A stretch of DNA of 64,000 bases from Sipunculus nudus. Lineage: Eukaryota; Annelida; Sipuncula; Golfingiida; Sipunculidae. The notes beneath the pieces are model-generated. The model searched no databases, was not told the origin of the DNA, and saw only the letters and a list, made by a program, of their open reading frames with translations. Position 1 is the stretch's first letter. Each line of letters begins with the position of its first letter. The stretch lies in the NCBI GenBank assembly GCA_026874595.1, contig CM049319.1, positions 41,829,973 to 41,893,972 on the forward strand, written 5' to 3'. This document shows positions 1-10,010 of this stretch, piece by piece. The position numbers were made by a program, and so were the translations under genes.

Positions 1-25
1 AAGCTTGTAAAACGCTTCTTTCGCA

Positions 26-33
26 ATTTAAAT
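26..33. other. ATTTAAAT palindrome (SwaI/DraI site), one per monomer
   Basis: This perfect 8-base palindrome occurs in nearly every monomer. With AAGCTT at 1-6 it predicts a 129-bp ladder on SwaI, DraI or HindIII digestion. It is lost in the divergent monomers at 22391 and 23810 and in scattered copies with indels, for example near 34659, 47341, 50053 and 52111. Confidence 0.9.
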
Positions 34-75
34 CGGCCATTTTTGCAGAAAACACGATCTTGTATTACGCGAAAA

Positions 76-90
76 CCGAGCTGATTTCGG
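76..90. other. Short inverted repeat CCGA-7-TCGG
   Basis: CCGA at 76-79 pairs with TCGG at 87-90 around a 7-base loop. The element recurs in most monomers. The frequent variant GCGAG for CCGAG (for example 333, 848 and many block 3 copies) weakens it. The stem is only 4 bp, so a stable structure is doubtful. Confidence 0.4.
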
Positions 91-101
91 CCAAAACGAC
101 G
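85..101 (+). other. CENP-B-box-like 17-mer (7 of 9 core bases)
   Basis: Against the evolutionarily conserved core NTTCGNNNNANNCGGGN, the monomer reads TTTCGGCCAAAACGACG. TTCG, the central A and CG match, and the last two core G positions are A and C. Both major alleles (GGCC and GGCG) keep the same seven matches. CENP-B boxes bind pogo-transposase-derived CENP-B in mammals, and degenerate boxes are reported in other lineages. A 7/9 match in AT-rich DNA can occur by chance, so this is a candidate only. Confidence 0.25.
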
Positions 102-104
102 TTT
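94..104. other. 11-base dyad AAACGACGTTT
   Basis: AAACG and CGTTT are perfect inverted halves around a central A. It is conserved in nearly all monomers and overlaps the CENP-B-box-like stretch. Short dyads are enriched in centromeric satellites that lack a functional CENP-B box, so this may matter if the array is centromeric. A variant with T in place of G (ACGACTTTTG, for example near 1003) breaks it in a minority of copies. Confidence 0.5.
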
Positions 105-239
105 GTAACAGCTTCTAAATGGCCTAATGAAGCTTGTAAAACGCTTCTTTCGCAATTTAAATCGGCCATTTTTGCAGAAAACACGATCTTGTATTACGCG
201 AAAACCGAGCTGATTTCGGCGAAAACGACGTTTGTAACA

Positions 240-1005
240 TCTTCTAAATGGCCTAATGAAGCTTGTAAAACGCTTCTTTCGCAATTTAAATCGGCCATTT
301 TTGCAGAAAACACGATCTTGTATTACGCGAAAAGCGAGCTGATTTCGGCCAAAACGACGTTTGTAACAGCTTCTAAATGGCCTAATGAAGCTTGTAAAAC
401 GCTTCTTTCGCAATTTAAATCGGCCATTTTTGCAGAAAACACGATCTTGTATTACGCGAAAACCGAGCTGATTTCGGCGAAAACGACGTTTGTAACAGCT
501 TCTAAATGGCCTAATGAAGCTTGTAAAACGCTTCTTTCGCAATTTAAATCGGCCATTTTTGCAGAAAACACGATCTTGTATTACGCGAAAACCGAGCTGA
601 TTTCGGCCAAAACGACGTTTGTAACAGCTTCTAAATGGCCTAATGAAGCTTGTAAAACGCTTCTTTCGCAATTTAAATCGGCCATTTTTGCAGAAAACAC
701 GATCTTGTATTACGCGAAAACCGAGCTGATTTCGGCGAAAACGACGTTTGTAACAGCTTCTAAATGGTCTAATGAAGCTTGTAAAACGCTTCTTTCGCAA
801 TTTAAATCGGCCATTTTTGCAGAAAACACGATCTTGTATTACGCGAAAAGCGAGCTGATTTCGGCGAAAACGACGTTTGTAACAGCTTCTAAATGGCCTA
901 ATGAAGCTTGTAAAACGCTTCTTTCGCAATTTAAATCGGCCATTTTTGCAGAAAACACGATCTTGTATTACGCGAAAACCGAGCTGATTTCGGCGAAAAC
1001 GACTT
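240..1005 (+). repeat. Family B marker series 2, inverted copy
   Basis: Reading from right to left, four linked variants occur: ACTTTTG at 1002, TGGTCT at 769, AGCGAG at 333 and ACATCTTCT at 240. The same variants in the same order and spacing (about 235, 435 and 95 bases) occur in reverse complement at 63005, 63241, 63674 and 63769. This ties block 1 to block 3. Confidence 0.75.
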
Positions 1006-1610
1006 TTGTAACAGCTTCTAAATGGCCTAATGAAGCTTGTAAAACGCTTCTTTCGCAATTTAAATCGGCCATTTTTGCAGAAAACACGATCTTGTATTAC
1101 GCGAAAACCGAGCTGATTTCGGCGAAAACGACGTTTGTAACAGCTTCTAAATGGCCTAATGAAGCTTGTAAAACGCTTCTTTCGCAATTTAAATCGGCCA
1201 TTTTTGCAGAAAACACGATCTTGTATTACGCGAAAACCGAGCTGATTTCGGCCAAAACGACGTTTGTAACAGCTTCTAAATGGCCTAATGAAGCTTGTAA
1301 AACGCTTCTTTCGCAATTTAAATCGGCCATTTTTGCAGAAAACACGATCTTGTATTACGCGAAAACCGAGCTGATTTCGGGCAAAACGACGTTTGTAACA
1401 GCTTCTAAATGGCCTAATGAAGCTTGTAAAACCCTTCTTTCGCAATTTAAATCGGCCATTTTTGCAGAAAACACGATCTTGTATTACGCGAAAACCGAGC
1501 TGATTTCGGCGAAAACGACGTTTGTAACAGCTTCTAAATGGCCTAATGAAGCTTGTAAAACGCTTCTTTCGCAATTTAAATCGGCCATTTTTGCAGAAAA
1601 CACGATCTTG

Positions 1611-2900
1611 TAATACGCGAAAACCGAGCTGATTTCGGGCAAAACGACGTTTGTAACAGCTTCTAAATGGCCTAATGAAGCTTGTAAAACGCTTCTTTCG
1701 CAATTTAAATCGGCCATTTTTGCAGAAAACACGATCTTGTATTACGCGAAAACCGAGCTGATTTCGGCCAAAACGACGTTTGTAACAGCTTCTAAATGGC
1801 CTAATGAAGCTTGTAAAACGCTTCTTTCGCAATTTAAATCGGCCATTTTTGCAGAAAACACGATCTTGTATTACGCGAAAACCGAGCTGATTTCGGCGAA
1901 AACGACGTTTGTAACAGCTTCTAAATGGCCTAATGAAGCTTGTAAAACGCTTCTTTCGCAATTTAAATCGGCCATTTTTGCAGAAAACACGATCTTGTAT
2001 TACGCGAAAACCGAGCTGATTTCGGCGAAAACGACGTTTGTAACAGCTTCTAAATGGCCTAATGAAGCTTGTAAAACGCTTCTTTCGCAATTTAAATCGG
2101 CCATTTTTGCAGAAAACACGATCTTGTATTACGCGAAAACCGAGCTGATTTCGGCCAAAACGACGTTTGTAACAGCTTCTAAATGGCCTAATGAAGCTTG
2201 TAAAACCCTTCTTTCGCAATTTAAATCGGCCATTTTTGCAGAAAACACGATCTTGTATTACGCGAAAACCGAGCTGATTTCGGCCAAAACGACGTTTGTA
2301 ACAGCTTCTAAATGGCCTAATGAAGCTTGTAAAACGCTTCTTTCGCAATTTAAATCGGCCATTTTTGCAGAAAACACGATCTTGTATTACGCGAAAACCG
2401 AGCTGATTTCAACGAAAACGACTTTTGTAACAGCTTCTAAATGGCCTAATGAAGCTTGTAAAACGCTTCTTTCGCAATTTAAATCGGCCATTTTTGCAGA
2501 AAACACGATCTTGTATTACGCGAAAACCGAGCTGATTTCGGCCAAAACGACGTTTGTAACAGCTTCTAAATGGCCTAATGAAGCTTGTAAAACGCTTCTT
2601 TCGCAATTTAAATCGGCCATTTTTGCAGAAAACACGATCTTGTATTACGCGAAAACCGAGCTGATTTCGGCGAAAACGACGTTTGTAACAGCTTCTAAAT
2701 GGCCTAATGAAGCTTGTAAAACCCTTCTTTCGCAATTTAAATCGGCCATTTTTGCAGAAAACACGATCTTGTATTACGCGAAAACCGAGCTGATTTCGGC
2801 GAAAACGACGTTTGTAACAGCTTCTAAATGGCCTAATGAAGCTTGTAAAACGCTTCTTTCGCAATTTAAATCGGCCATTTTTGCAGAAAACACGATCTTG
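1611..2900 (+). repeat. 10-monomer higher-order unit
   Basis: This unit is bounded by consecutive TTGTAATACG + TTCGGGCAAAA double-variant monomers at 1611 and 2901, exactly 1290 bases (10 x 129) apart. Its monomer series resembles that of 2901-4577 but is three monomers shorter, as expected from unequal crossover. One monomer has a private TTTCAACGAAAA change near 2408. Confidence 0.7.
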
Positions 2901-4577
2901 TAATACGCGAAAACCGAGCTGATTTCGGGCAAAACGACGTTTGTAACAGCTTCTAAATGGCCTAATGAAGCTTGTAAAACGCTTCTTTCGCAATTTAAAT
3001 CGGCCATTTTTGCAGAAAACACGATCTTGTATTACGCGAAAACCGAGCTGATTTCGGCCAAAACGACGTTTGTAACAGCTTCTAAATGGCCTAATGAAGC
3101 TTGTAAAACGCTTCTTTCGCAATTTAAATCGGCCATTTTTGCAGAAAACACGATCTTGTATTACGCGAAAACCGAGCTGATTTCGGCGAAAACGACGTTT
3201 GTAACAGCTTCTAAATGGCCTAATGAAGCTTGTAAAACGCTTCTTTCGCAATTTAAATCGGCCATTTTTGCAGAAAACACGATCTTGTATTACGCGAAAA
3301 CCGAGCTGATTTCGGCGAAAACGACGTTTGTAACAGCTTCTAAATGGCCTAATGAAGCTTGTAAAACGCTTCTTTCGCAATTTAAATCGGCCATTTTTGC
3401 AGAAAACACGATCTTGTATTACGCGAAAACCGAGCTGATTTCGGCCAAAACGACGTTTGTAACAGCTTCTAAATGGCCTAATGAAGCTTGTAAAACCCTT
3501 CTTTCGCAATTTAAATCGGCCATTTTTGCAGAAAACACGATCTTGTATTACGCGAAAACCGAGCTGATTTCGGCCAAAACGACGTTTGTAACAGCTTCTA
3601 AATGGCCTAATGAAGCTTGTAAAACGCTTCTTTCGCAATTTAAATCGGCCATTTTTGCAGAAAACACGATCTTGTATTACGCGAAAACCGAGCTGATTTC
3701 GGCCAAAACGACGTTTGTAACAGCTTCTAAATGGCCTAATGAAGCTTGTAAAACGCTTCTTTCGCAATTTAAATCGGCCATTTTTGCAGAAAACACGATC
3801 TTGTATTACGCGAAAACCGAGCTGATTTCGGCGAAAACGACGTTTGTAACAGCTTCTAAATGGCCTAATGAAGCTTGTAAAACGCTTCTTTCGCAATTTA
3901 AATCGGCCATTTTTGCAGAAAACACGATCTTGTATTACGCGAAAACCGAGCTGATTTCGGCCAAAACGACGTTTGTAACAGCTTCTAAATGGCCTAATGA
4001 AGCTTGTAAAACGCTTCTTTCGCAATTTAAATCGGCCATTTTTGCAGAAAACACGATCTTGTATTACGCGAAAACCGAGCTGATTTCGGCGAAAACGACG
4101 TTTGTAACAGTTTCTAAATGGCCTAATGAAGCTTGTAAAACGCTTCTTTCGCAATTTAAATCGGCCATTTTTGCAGAAAACACGATCTTGTATTACGCGA
4201 AAACCGAGCTGATTTCGGCCAAAACGACGTTTGTAACAGCTTCTAAATGGCCTAATGAAGCTTGTAAAACGCTTCTTTCGCAATTTAAATCGGCCATTTT
4301 TGCAGAAAACACGATCTTGTATTACGCGAAAACCGAGCTGATTTCGGCGAAAACGACGTTTGTAACAGCTTCTAAATGGCCTAATGAAGCTTGTAAAACC
4401 CTTCTTTCGCAATTTAAATCGGCCATTTTTGCAGAAAACACGATCTTGTATTACGCGAAAACCGAGCTGATTTCGGCGAAAACGACGTTTGTAACAGCTT
4501 CTAAATGGCCTAATGAAGCTTGTAAAACGCTTCTTTCGCAATTTAAATCGGCCATTTTTGCAGAAAACACGATCTTG
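2901..4577 (+). repeat. 13-monomer higher-order unit
   Basis: The next unit is bounded by the same double-variant monomers at 2901 and 4578, exactly 1677 bases (13 x 129) apart. The start and end monomer types match the preceding 10-mer. The extra three monomers lie in the interior. Confidence 0.7.
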
Positions 4578-4780
4578 TAATACGCGAAAACCGAGCTGAT
4601 TTCGGGCAAAACGACGTTTGTAACAGCTTCTAAATGGCCTAATGAAGCTTGTAAAACGCTTCTTTCGCAATTTAAATCGGCCATTTTTGCAGAAAACACG
4701 ATCTTGTATTACGCGAAAACCGAGCTGATTTCGGCCAAAACGACGTTTGTAACAGCTTCTAAATGGCCTAATAAAGCTTC
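4108..4780 (+). repeat. Family B signature, inverted copy
   Basis: Reading right to left: AATAAAGCTTCT (4770), TTCGGGC with TTGTAATACG (4605-4578), AAAACCCTTC (about 4399), CAGTTTC (4108). This is the reverse complement of the signature seen six times in block 3, with the same order and spacing. Confidence 0.8.
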
Positions 4781-6013
4781 TAAAACGCTTCTTTCGCAAT
4801 TTAAATCGGCCATTTTTGCAGAAAACACGATCTTGTATTACGCGAAAACCGAGCTGATTTCGGCGAAAACGACGTTTGTAACAGCTTCTAAATGGCCTAA
4901 TGAAGCTTGTAAAACCCTTCTTTCGCAATTTAAATCGGCCATTTTTGCAGAAAACACGATCTTGTATTACGCGAAAACCGAGCTGATTTCGGCGAAAACG
5001 ACGTTTGTAACAGCTTCTAAATGGCCTAATGAAGCTTGTAAAACGCTTCTTTCGCAATTTAAATCGGCCATTTTTGCAGAAAACACGATCTTGTATTACG
5101 CGAAAACCGAGCTGATTTCGGCGAAAACGACGTTTGTAACAGCTTCTAAATGGCCTAATGAAGCTTGTAAAACGCTTCTTTCGCAATTTAAATCGGCCAT
5201 TTTTGCAGAAAACACGATCTTGTATTACGCGAAAACCGAGCTGATTTCGGCGAAAACGACGTTTGTAACAGCTTCTAAATGGCCTAATGAAGCTTGTAAA
5301 ACGCTTCTTTCGCAATTTAAATCGGCCATTTTTGCAGAAAACACGATCTTGTATTACGCGAAAACCGAGCTGATTTCGGCCAAAACGACGTTTGTAACAG
5401 CTTCTAAATGGCCTAATGAAGCTTGTAAAACCCTTCTTTCGCAATTTAAATCGGCCATTTTTGCAGAAAACACGATCTTGTATTACGCGAAAACCGAGCT
5501 GATTTCGGCCAAACGACGTTTGTAACAGCTTCTAAATGGCCTAATGAAGCTTGTAAAACGCTTCTTTCGCAATTTAAATCGGCCATTTTTGCAGAAAACA
5601 CGATCTTGTATTACGCGAAAACCGAGCTGATTTCGGCCAAAACGACGTTTGTAACAGCTTCTAAATGGTCTAATGAAGCTTGTAAAACGCTTCTTTCGCA
5701 ATTTAAATCGGCCATTTTTGCAGAAAACACGATCTTGTATTACGCGAAAACCGAGCTGATTTCGGCGAAAACGACGTTTGTAACAGTTTCTAAATGGCCT
5801 AATGAAGCTTGTAAAACGCTTCTTTCGCAATTTAAATCGGCCATTTTTGCAGAAAACACGATCTTGTATTACGCGAAAACCGAGCTGATTTCGGCCAAAA
5901 CGACGTTTGTAACAGCTTCTAAATGGCCTAATGAAGCTTGTAAAACGCTTCTTTCGCAATTTAAATCGGCCATTTTTGCAGAAAACACGATCTTGTATTA
6001 CGCGAAAACCGAG

Positions 6014-6513
6014 NNNNNNNNNNNNNNNNNNNNNNNNNNNNNNNNNNNNNNNNNNNNNNNNNNNNNNNNNNNNNNNNNNNNNNNNNNNNNNNNNNNNNNN
6101 NNNNNNNNNNNNNNNNNNNNNNNNNNNNNNNNNNNNNNNNNNNNNNNNNNNNNNNNNNNNNNNNNNNNNNNNNNNNNNNNNNNNNNNNNNNNNNNNNNNN
6201 NNNNNNNNNNNNNNNNNNNNNNNNNNNNNNNNNNNNNNNNNNNNNNNNNNNNNNNNNNNNNNNNNNNNNNNNNNNNNNNNNNNNNNNNNNNNNNNNNNNN
6301 NNNNNNNNNNNNNNNNNNNNNNNNNNNNNNNNNNNNNNNNNNNNNNNNNNNNNNNNNNNNNNNNNNNNNNNNNNNNNNNNNNNNNNNNNNNNNNNNNNNN
6401 NNNNNNNNNNNNNNNNNNNNNNNNNNNNNNNNNNNNNNNNNNNNNNNNNNNNNNNNNNNNNNNNNNNNNNNNNNNNNNNNNNNNNNNNNNNNNNNNNNNN
6501 NNNNNNNNNNNNN
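6014..6513. other. Assembly gap 1 (500 N); array polarity flips across it
   Basis: Exactly 500 Ns, a conventional placeholder length. The left flank ends at monomer position 80 in plus orientation. The right flank starts near monomer position 44 in minus orientation. Whatever joins the two opposed arrays is not sequenced here. Confidence 0.99.
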
Positions 6514-6640
6514 AAAAATGGCCGATTTAAATTGCGAAAGAAGCGTTTTACAAGCTTCATTAGGCCATTTAGAAGCTGTTACAAACGTCGTTTTCGCCGA
6601 AATCAGCTCGGTTTTCGCGTAATACAAGATCGTGTTTTCT

Positions 6641-9165
6641 GAAAAATGGCCGATTTAAATTGCGAAAGAAGCTTTTTACAAGCTTCATTAGGCCATTTAG
6701 AAGCTGTTACAAACGTCGTTTTCGCCGAAATCAGCTCGGTTTTCGCGTAATACAAGATCGTGTTTTCTGCAAAAATGGCCGATTTAAATTGCGAAAGAAG
6801 CGTTTTACAAGCTTCATTAGGCCATTTAGAAGCTGTTACAAACGTCGTTTTGGCCGAAATCAGCTCGGTTTTCGCGTAATACAAGATCGTGTTTTCTGCA
6901 AAAATGGCCGATTTAAATTGCGAAAGAAGCGTTTTACAAGCTTCATTAGGCCATTTAGAAGCTGTTACAAACGTCGTTTTCGCCGAAATCAGCTCGGTTT
7001 TCGCGTAATACAAGATCGTGTTTTCTGCAAAAATGGCCGATTTAAATTGCGAAAGAAGGGTTTTACAAGCTTCATTAGGCCATTTAGAAGCTGTTACAAA
7101 CGTCGTTTTGGCCGAAATCAGCTCGGTTTTCGCGTAATTCAAGATCGTGTTTTCTGCAAAAATGGCCGATTTAAATTGCGAAAGAAGCGTTTTACAAGCT
7201 TCATTAGGCCATTTAGAAGCTGTTACAAACGTCGTTTTGGCCGAAATCAGCTCGGTTTTCGCGTAATACAAGATCGTGTTTTCTGCAAAAATGGCCGATT
7301 TAAATTGCGAAAGAAGCGTTTTACAAGCTTCATTAGGCCATTTAGAAGCTGTTACAAACGTCGTTTTGGCCGAAATCAGCTCGGTTTTCGCGTAATACAA
7401 GATCGTGTTTTCTGCAAAAAATGGCCGATTTAAATTGCGAAAGAAGCGTTTTACAAGCTTCATTAGGCCATTTAGAAGCTGTTACAAACGTCGTTTTGGC
7501 CGAAATCAGCTCGGTTTTCGCGTAATACAAGATCGTGTTTTCTGCAAAAATGGCCGATTTAAATTGCGAAAGAAGCGTTTTACAAGCTTCATTAGGCCAT
7601 TTAGAAGCTGTTACAAACGTCGTTTTCGCCGAAATCAGCTCGGTTTTCGCGTAATACAAGATCGTGTTTTCTGCAAAAATGGCCGATTTTAAATTGCGAA
7701 AGAAGCGTTTTACAAGCTTCATTAGGCCATTTAGAAGCTGTTACAAACGTCGTTTTCGCCGAAATCAGCTCGGTTTTCGCGTAATACAAGATCGTGTTTT
7801 CTGCAAAAATGGCCGATTTAAATTGCGAAAGAAGCGTTTTACAAGCTTCATTAGGCCATTTAGAAGCTGTTACAAACGTCGTTTTCGCCGAAATCAGCTC
7901 GGTTTTCGCGTAATACAAGATCGTGTTTTCTGCAAAAATGGCCGATTTAAATTGCGAAAGAAGGGTTTTACAAGCTTCATTAGGCCATTTAGAAGCTGTT
8001 ACAAACGTCGTTTTCGCCGAAATCAGCTCGGTTTTCGCGTAATACAAGATCGTGTTTTCTGCAAAAATGGCCGATTTAAATTGCGAAAGAAGCGTTTTAC
8101 AAGCTTCATTAGGCCATTTAGAAGCTGTTACAAACGTCGTTTTGGCCGAAATCAGCTCGGTTTTCGCGTAATACAAGATCGTGTTTTCTGCAAAAATGGC
8201 CGATTTAAATTGCGAAAGAAGCGTTTTACAAGCTTCATTAGGCCATTTAGAAGCTGTTACAAAAGTCGTTTTGGCCGAAATCAGCTCGGTTTTCGCGTAA
8301 TACAAGATCGTGTTTTCTGCAAAAATGGCCGATTTAAATTGCGAAAGAAGCGTTTTACAAGCTTCATTAGGCCATTTAGAAGCTGTTACAAACGTCGTTT
8401 TCGCCGAAATCAGCTCGGTTTTCGCGTAATACAAGATCGTGTTTTCTGCAAAAATGGCCGATTTAAATTGCGAAAGAAGCGTTTTACAAGCTTCATTAGG
8501 CCATTTAGAAGATGTTACAAACGTCGTTTTGGCCGAAATCAGCTCGGTTTTCGCGTAATACAAGATCGTGTTTTCTGCAAAAATGGCCGATTTAAATTGC
8601 GAAAGAAGCGTTTTACAAGCTTCATTAGGCCATTTAGAAGCTGTTACAAACGTCGTTTTGGCCGAAATCAGCTCGGTTTTCGCGTAATACAAGATCGTGT
8701 TTTCTGCAAAAATGGCCGATTTAAATTGCGAAAGAAGCGTTTTACAAGCTTCATTAGGCCATTTAGAAGCTGTTACAAACGTCGTTTTGGCCGAAATCAG
8801 CTCGGTTTTCGCGTAATACAAGATCGTGTTTTCTGCAAAAATGGCCGATTTAAATTGCGAAAGAAGCGTTTTACAAGCTTCATTAGGCCATTTAGAAGCT
8901 GTTACCAACGTCGTTTTGGCCGAAATCAGCTCGGTTTTCGCGTAATACAAGATCGTGTTTTCTGCAAAAATGGCCGATTTAAATTGCGAAAGAAGCGTTT
9001 TACAAGCTTCATTAGGCCATTTAGAAGCTGTTACAAACGTCGTTTTGGCCGAAATCAGCTCGGTTTTCGCTTAATACAAGATCGTGTTTTCTGCAAAAAT
9101 GGCCGATTTAAATTGCGAAAGAAGCGTTTTACAAGCTTCATTAGGCCATTTAGAAGCTGTTACAA
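6641..9165 (-). repeat. Segmental duplication S1, copy 1 (about 19 monomers)
   Basis: Ordered rare variants: TTCTGAAAAATGG (6641), AGAAGCTTTTTAC (about 6670), GAAGGG with GTAATTCAAG (about 7057-7140), ACAAAAGTCG (about 8264), GAAGATGTT (8511), GTTACCAACG (8905), TCGCTTAATAC (9071). All recur in order at 18899-21421, offset 12256-12258 bases (95 monomers). The copies differ by two single-base insertions here (near 7411 and 7688) and by a G/C change in the first monomer. Confidence 0.88.
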
Positions 9166-10003
9166 ACGTCGTTTTGGCCGAAATCAGCTCGGTTTTCGCG
9201 TAATACAAGATCGTGTTTTCTGCAAAAATGGCCGATTTAAATTGCGAGAGAAGCGTTTTACAAGCTTCATTAGGCCATTTAGAAGCTGTTACAAACGTCG
9301 TTTTGGCCGAAATCAGCTCGGTTTTCGCGTAATACAAGATCGTGTTTTCTGCAAAAATGGCCGATTTAAATTGCGAAAGAAGCGTTTTACAAGCTTCATT
9401 AGGCCATTTAGAAGCTGTTACAAACGTCGTTTTGGCCGAAATCAGCTCGGTTTTCGCGGTAATACAAGATCGTGTTTTCTGCAAAAATGGCCGATTTAAA
9501 TTGCGAAAGAAGCGTTTTACAAGCTTCATTAGGCCATTTAGAAGCTGTTACAAACGTCGTTTTGGCCGAAATCAGCTCGGTTTTTCGCGTAATACAAGAT
9601 CGTGTTTTCTGCAAAAATGGCCGATTTAAATTGCGAAAGAAGCGTTTTACAAGCTTCATTAGGCCATTTAGAAGCTGTTACAAACGTCGTTTTGGCCGAA
9701 ATCAGCTCGGTTTTCGCGTAATACAAGATCGTGTTTTCTGCAAAAATGGCCGATTTAAATTGCGAAAGAAGCTTTTTACAAGCTTCATTAGGCCATTTAG
9801 AAGCTGTTACAAACGTCGTTTTCGCCGAAATCAGCTCGGTTTTCGCGTAATACAAGATCGTGTTTTCTGCAAAAATGGCCGATTTAAATTGCGAAAGAAG
9901 CGTTTTACAAGCTTCATTAGGCCATTTAGAAGCTGTTACAAACGTCGTTTTGGCCGAAATCAGCTCGGTTTTCGCGTAATACAAGATCGTGTTTTCTGCA
10001 AAA

Positions 10004-10010
10004 GCCGATT
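10004..10010. other. 3-base deletion in one monomer
   Basis: The usual GCAAAAATGGCCG reads GCAAAAGCCG here, losing three bases. It lies in a small cluster of indels at 9.4-11.1 kb. Confidence 0.8.

Larger units (their letters stand above)
5..124 (+). repeat. Three internal sub-repeats of the monomer
   Basis: Segments 5-38, 60-92 and 103-124 each begin with TTGTA and end with GGCC. Segments one and two share TTGTA(AA/TT)ACGC with 2 mismatches in 11 and keep an offset of 54-55 bases to their TCGGCCA ends. Segments one and three share TTGTAA..C.GCTTCT and AAAT(C)GGCC, with about 10-13 bases missing from the third. The pattern is seen directly; that it reflects ancient internal duplication is inferred, because low-complexity coincidence could give part of it. 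Confidence 0.45.
1..129 (+). repeat. Representative satellite monomer (129 bp)
   Basis: This first copy serves as the reference for monomer coordinates. Composition by hand count is 28 C, 24 G and 77 A+T (40% G+C), with 10 CpG against about 5.2 expected from base content. Landmarks: HindIII AAGCTT at 1-6, SwaI ATTTAAAT at 26-33, a CCGA/TCGG stem at 76-90, a CENP-B-box-like 17-mer at 85-101, and an 11-base dyad at 94-104. Three internal segments each run from TTGTA to GGCC (5-38, 60-92, 103-124), suggesting the monomer itself grew by internal duplication. The monomer has no similarity that I recognise to a named satellite. Confidence 0.95.
1..6013 (+). repeat. 129-bp satellite array, block 1 (family B, plus orientation)
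   Basis: About 46.6 uninterrupted head-to-tail copies of a 129-bp monomer, recognisable by AAGCTT recurring every 129 bases (positions 1, 130, 259 and so on). Copies are near-identical. The commonest difference is C versus G in TCGGCCAAAA / TCGGCGAAAA. Only one frame-breaking indel is visible, a lost A near 5513. The block carries family B markers: TTGTAATACG linked to TTCGGGCAAAA at 1611-1638, 2901-2928 and 4578-4605, AATAAAGCTTCT near 4770, and CAGTTTC near 4108. In blocks 2 and 3 the monomer reads on the other strand, so this block is inverted relative to the rest. No gene is present; the open frames here follow from a period of 3 x 43. Confidence 0.97.

Noticed and set aside
1-6. Window begins exactly on a HindIII site, suggesting a cloned HindIII fragment end
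   Set aside because: A HindIII site occurs every 129 bases, so a coincidence of about 1 in 129 is not compelling, and the right edge of the window is not at such a site.
1484-1732. 82-codon frames with ATG at each GCCC/TATTAC monomer (also 2774, 4451, 44613, 52471, 54668, 57247, 61762)
   Set aside because: These are two monomers of the 34-codon frame joined by loss of TAA. Variants across the array are freely amino-acid changing, and there is no promoter or gene context.
6014-6513. A unique gene or element hidden at the polarity switch
   Set aside because: The bases are all N. A 500-base run is a placeholder and gives no information on content or true length.
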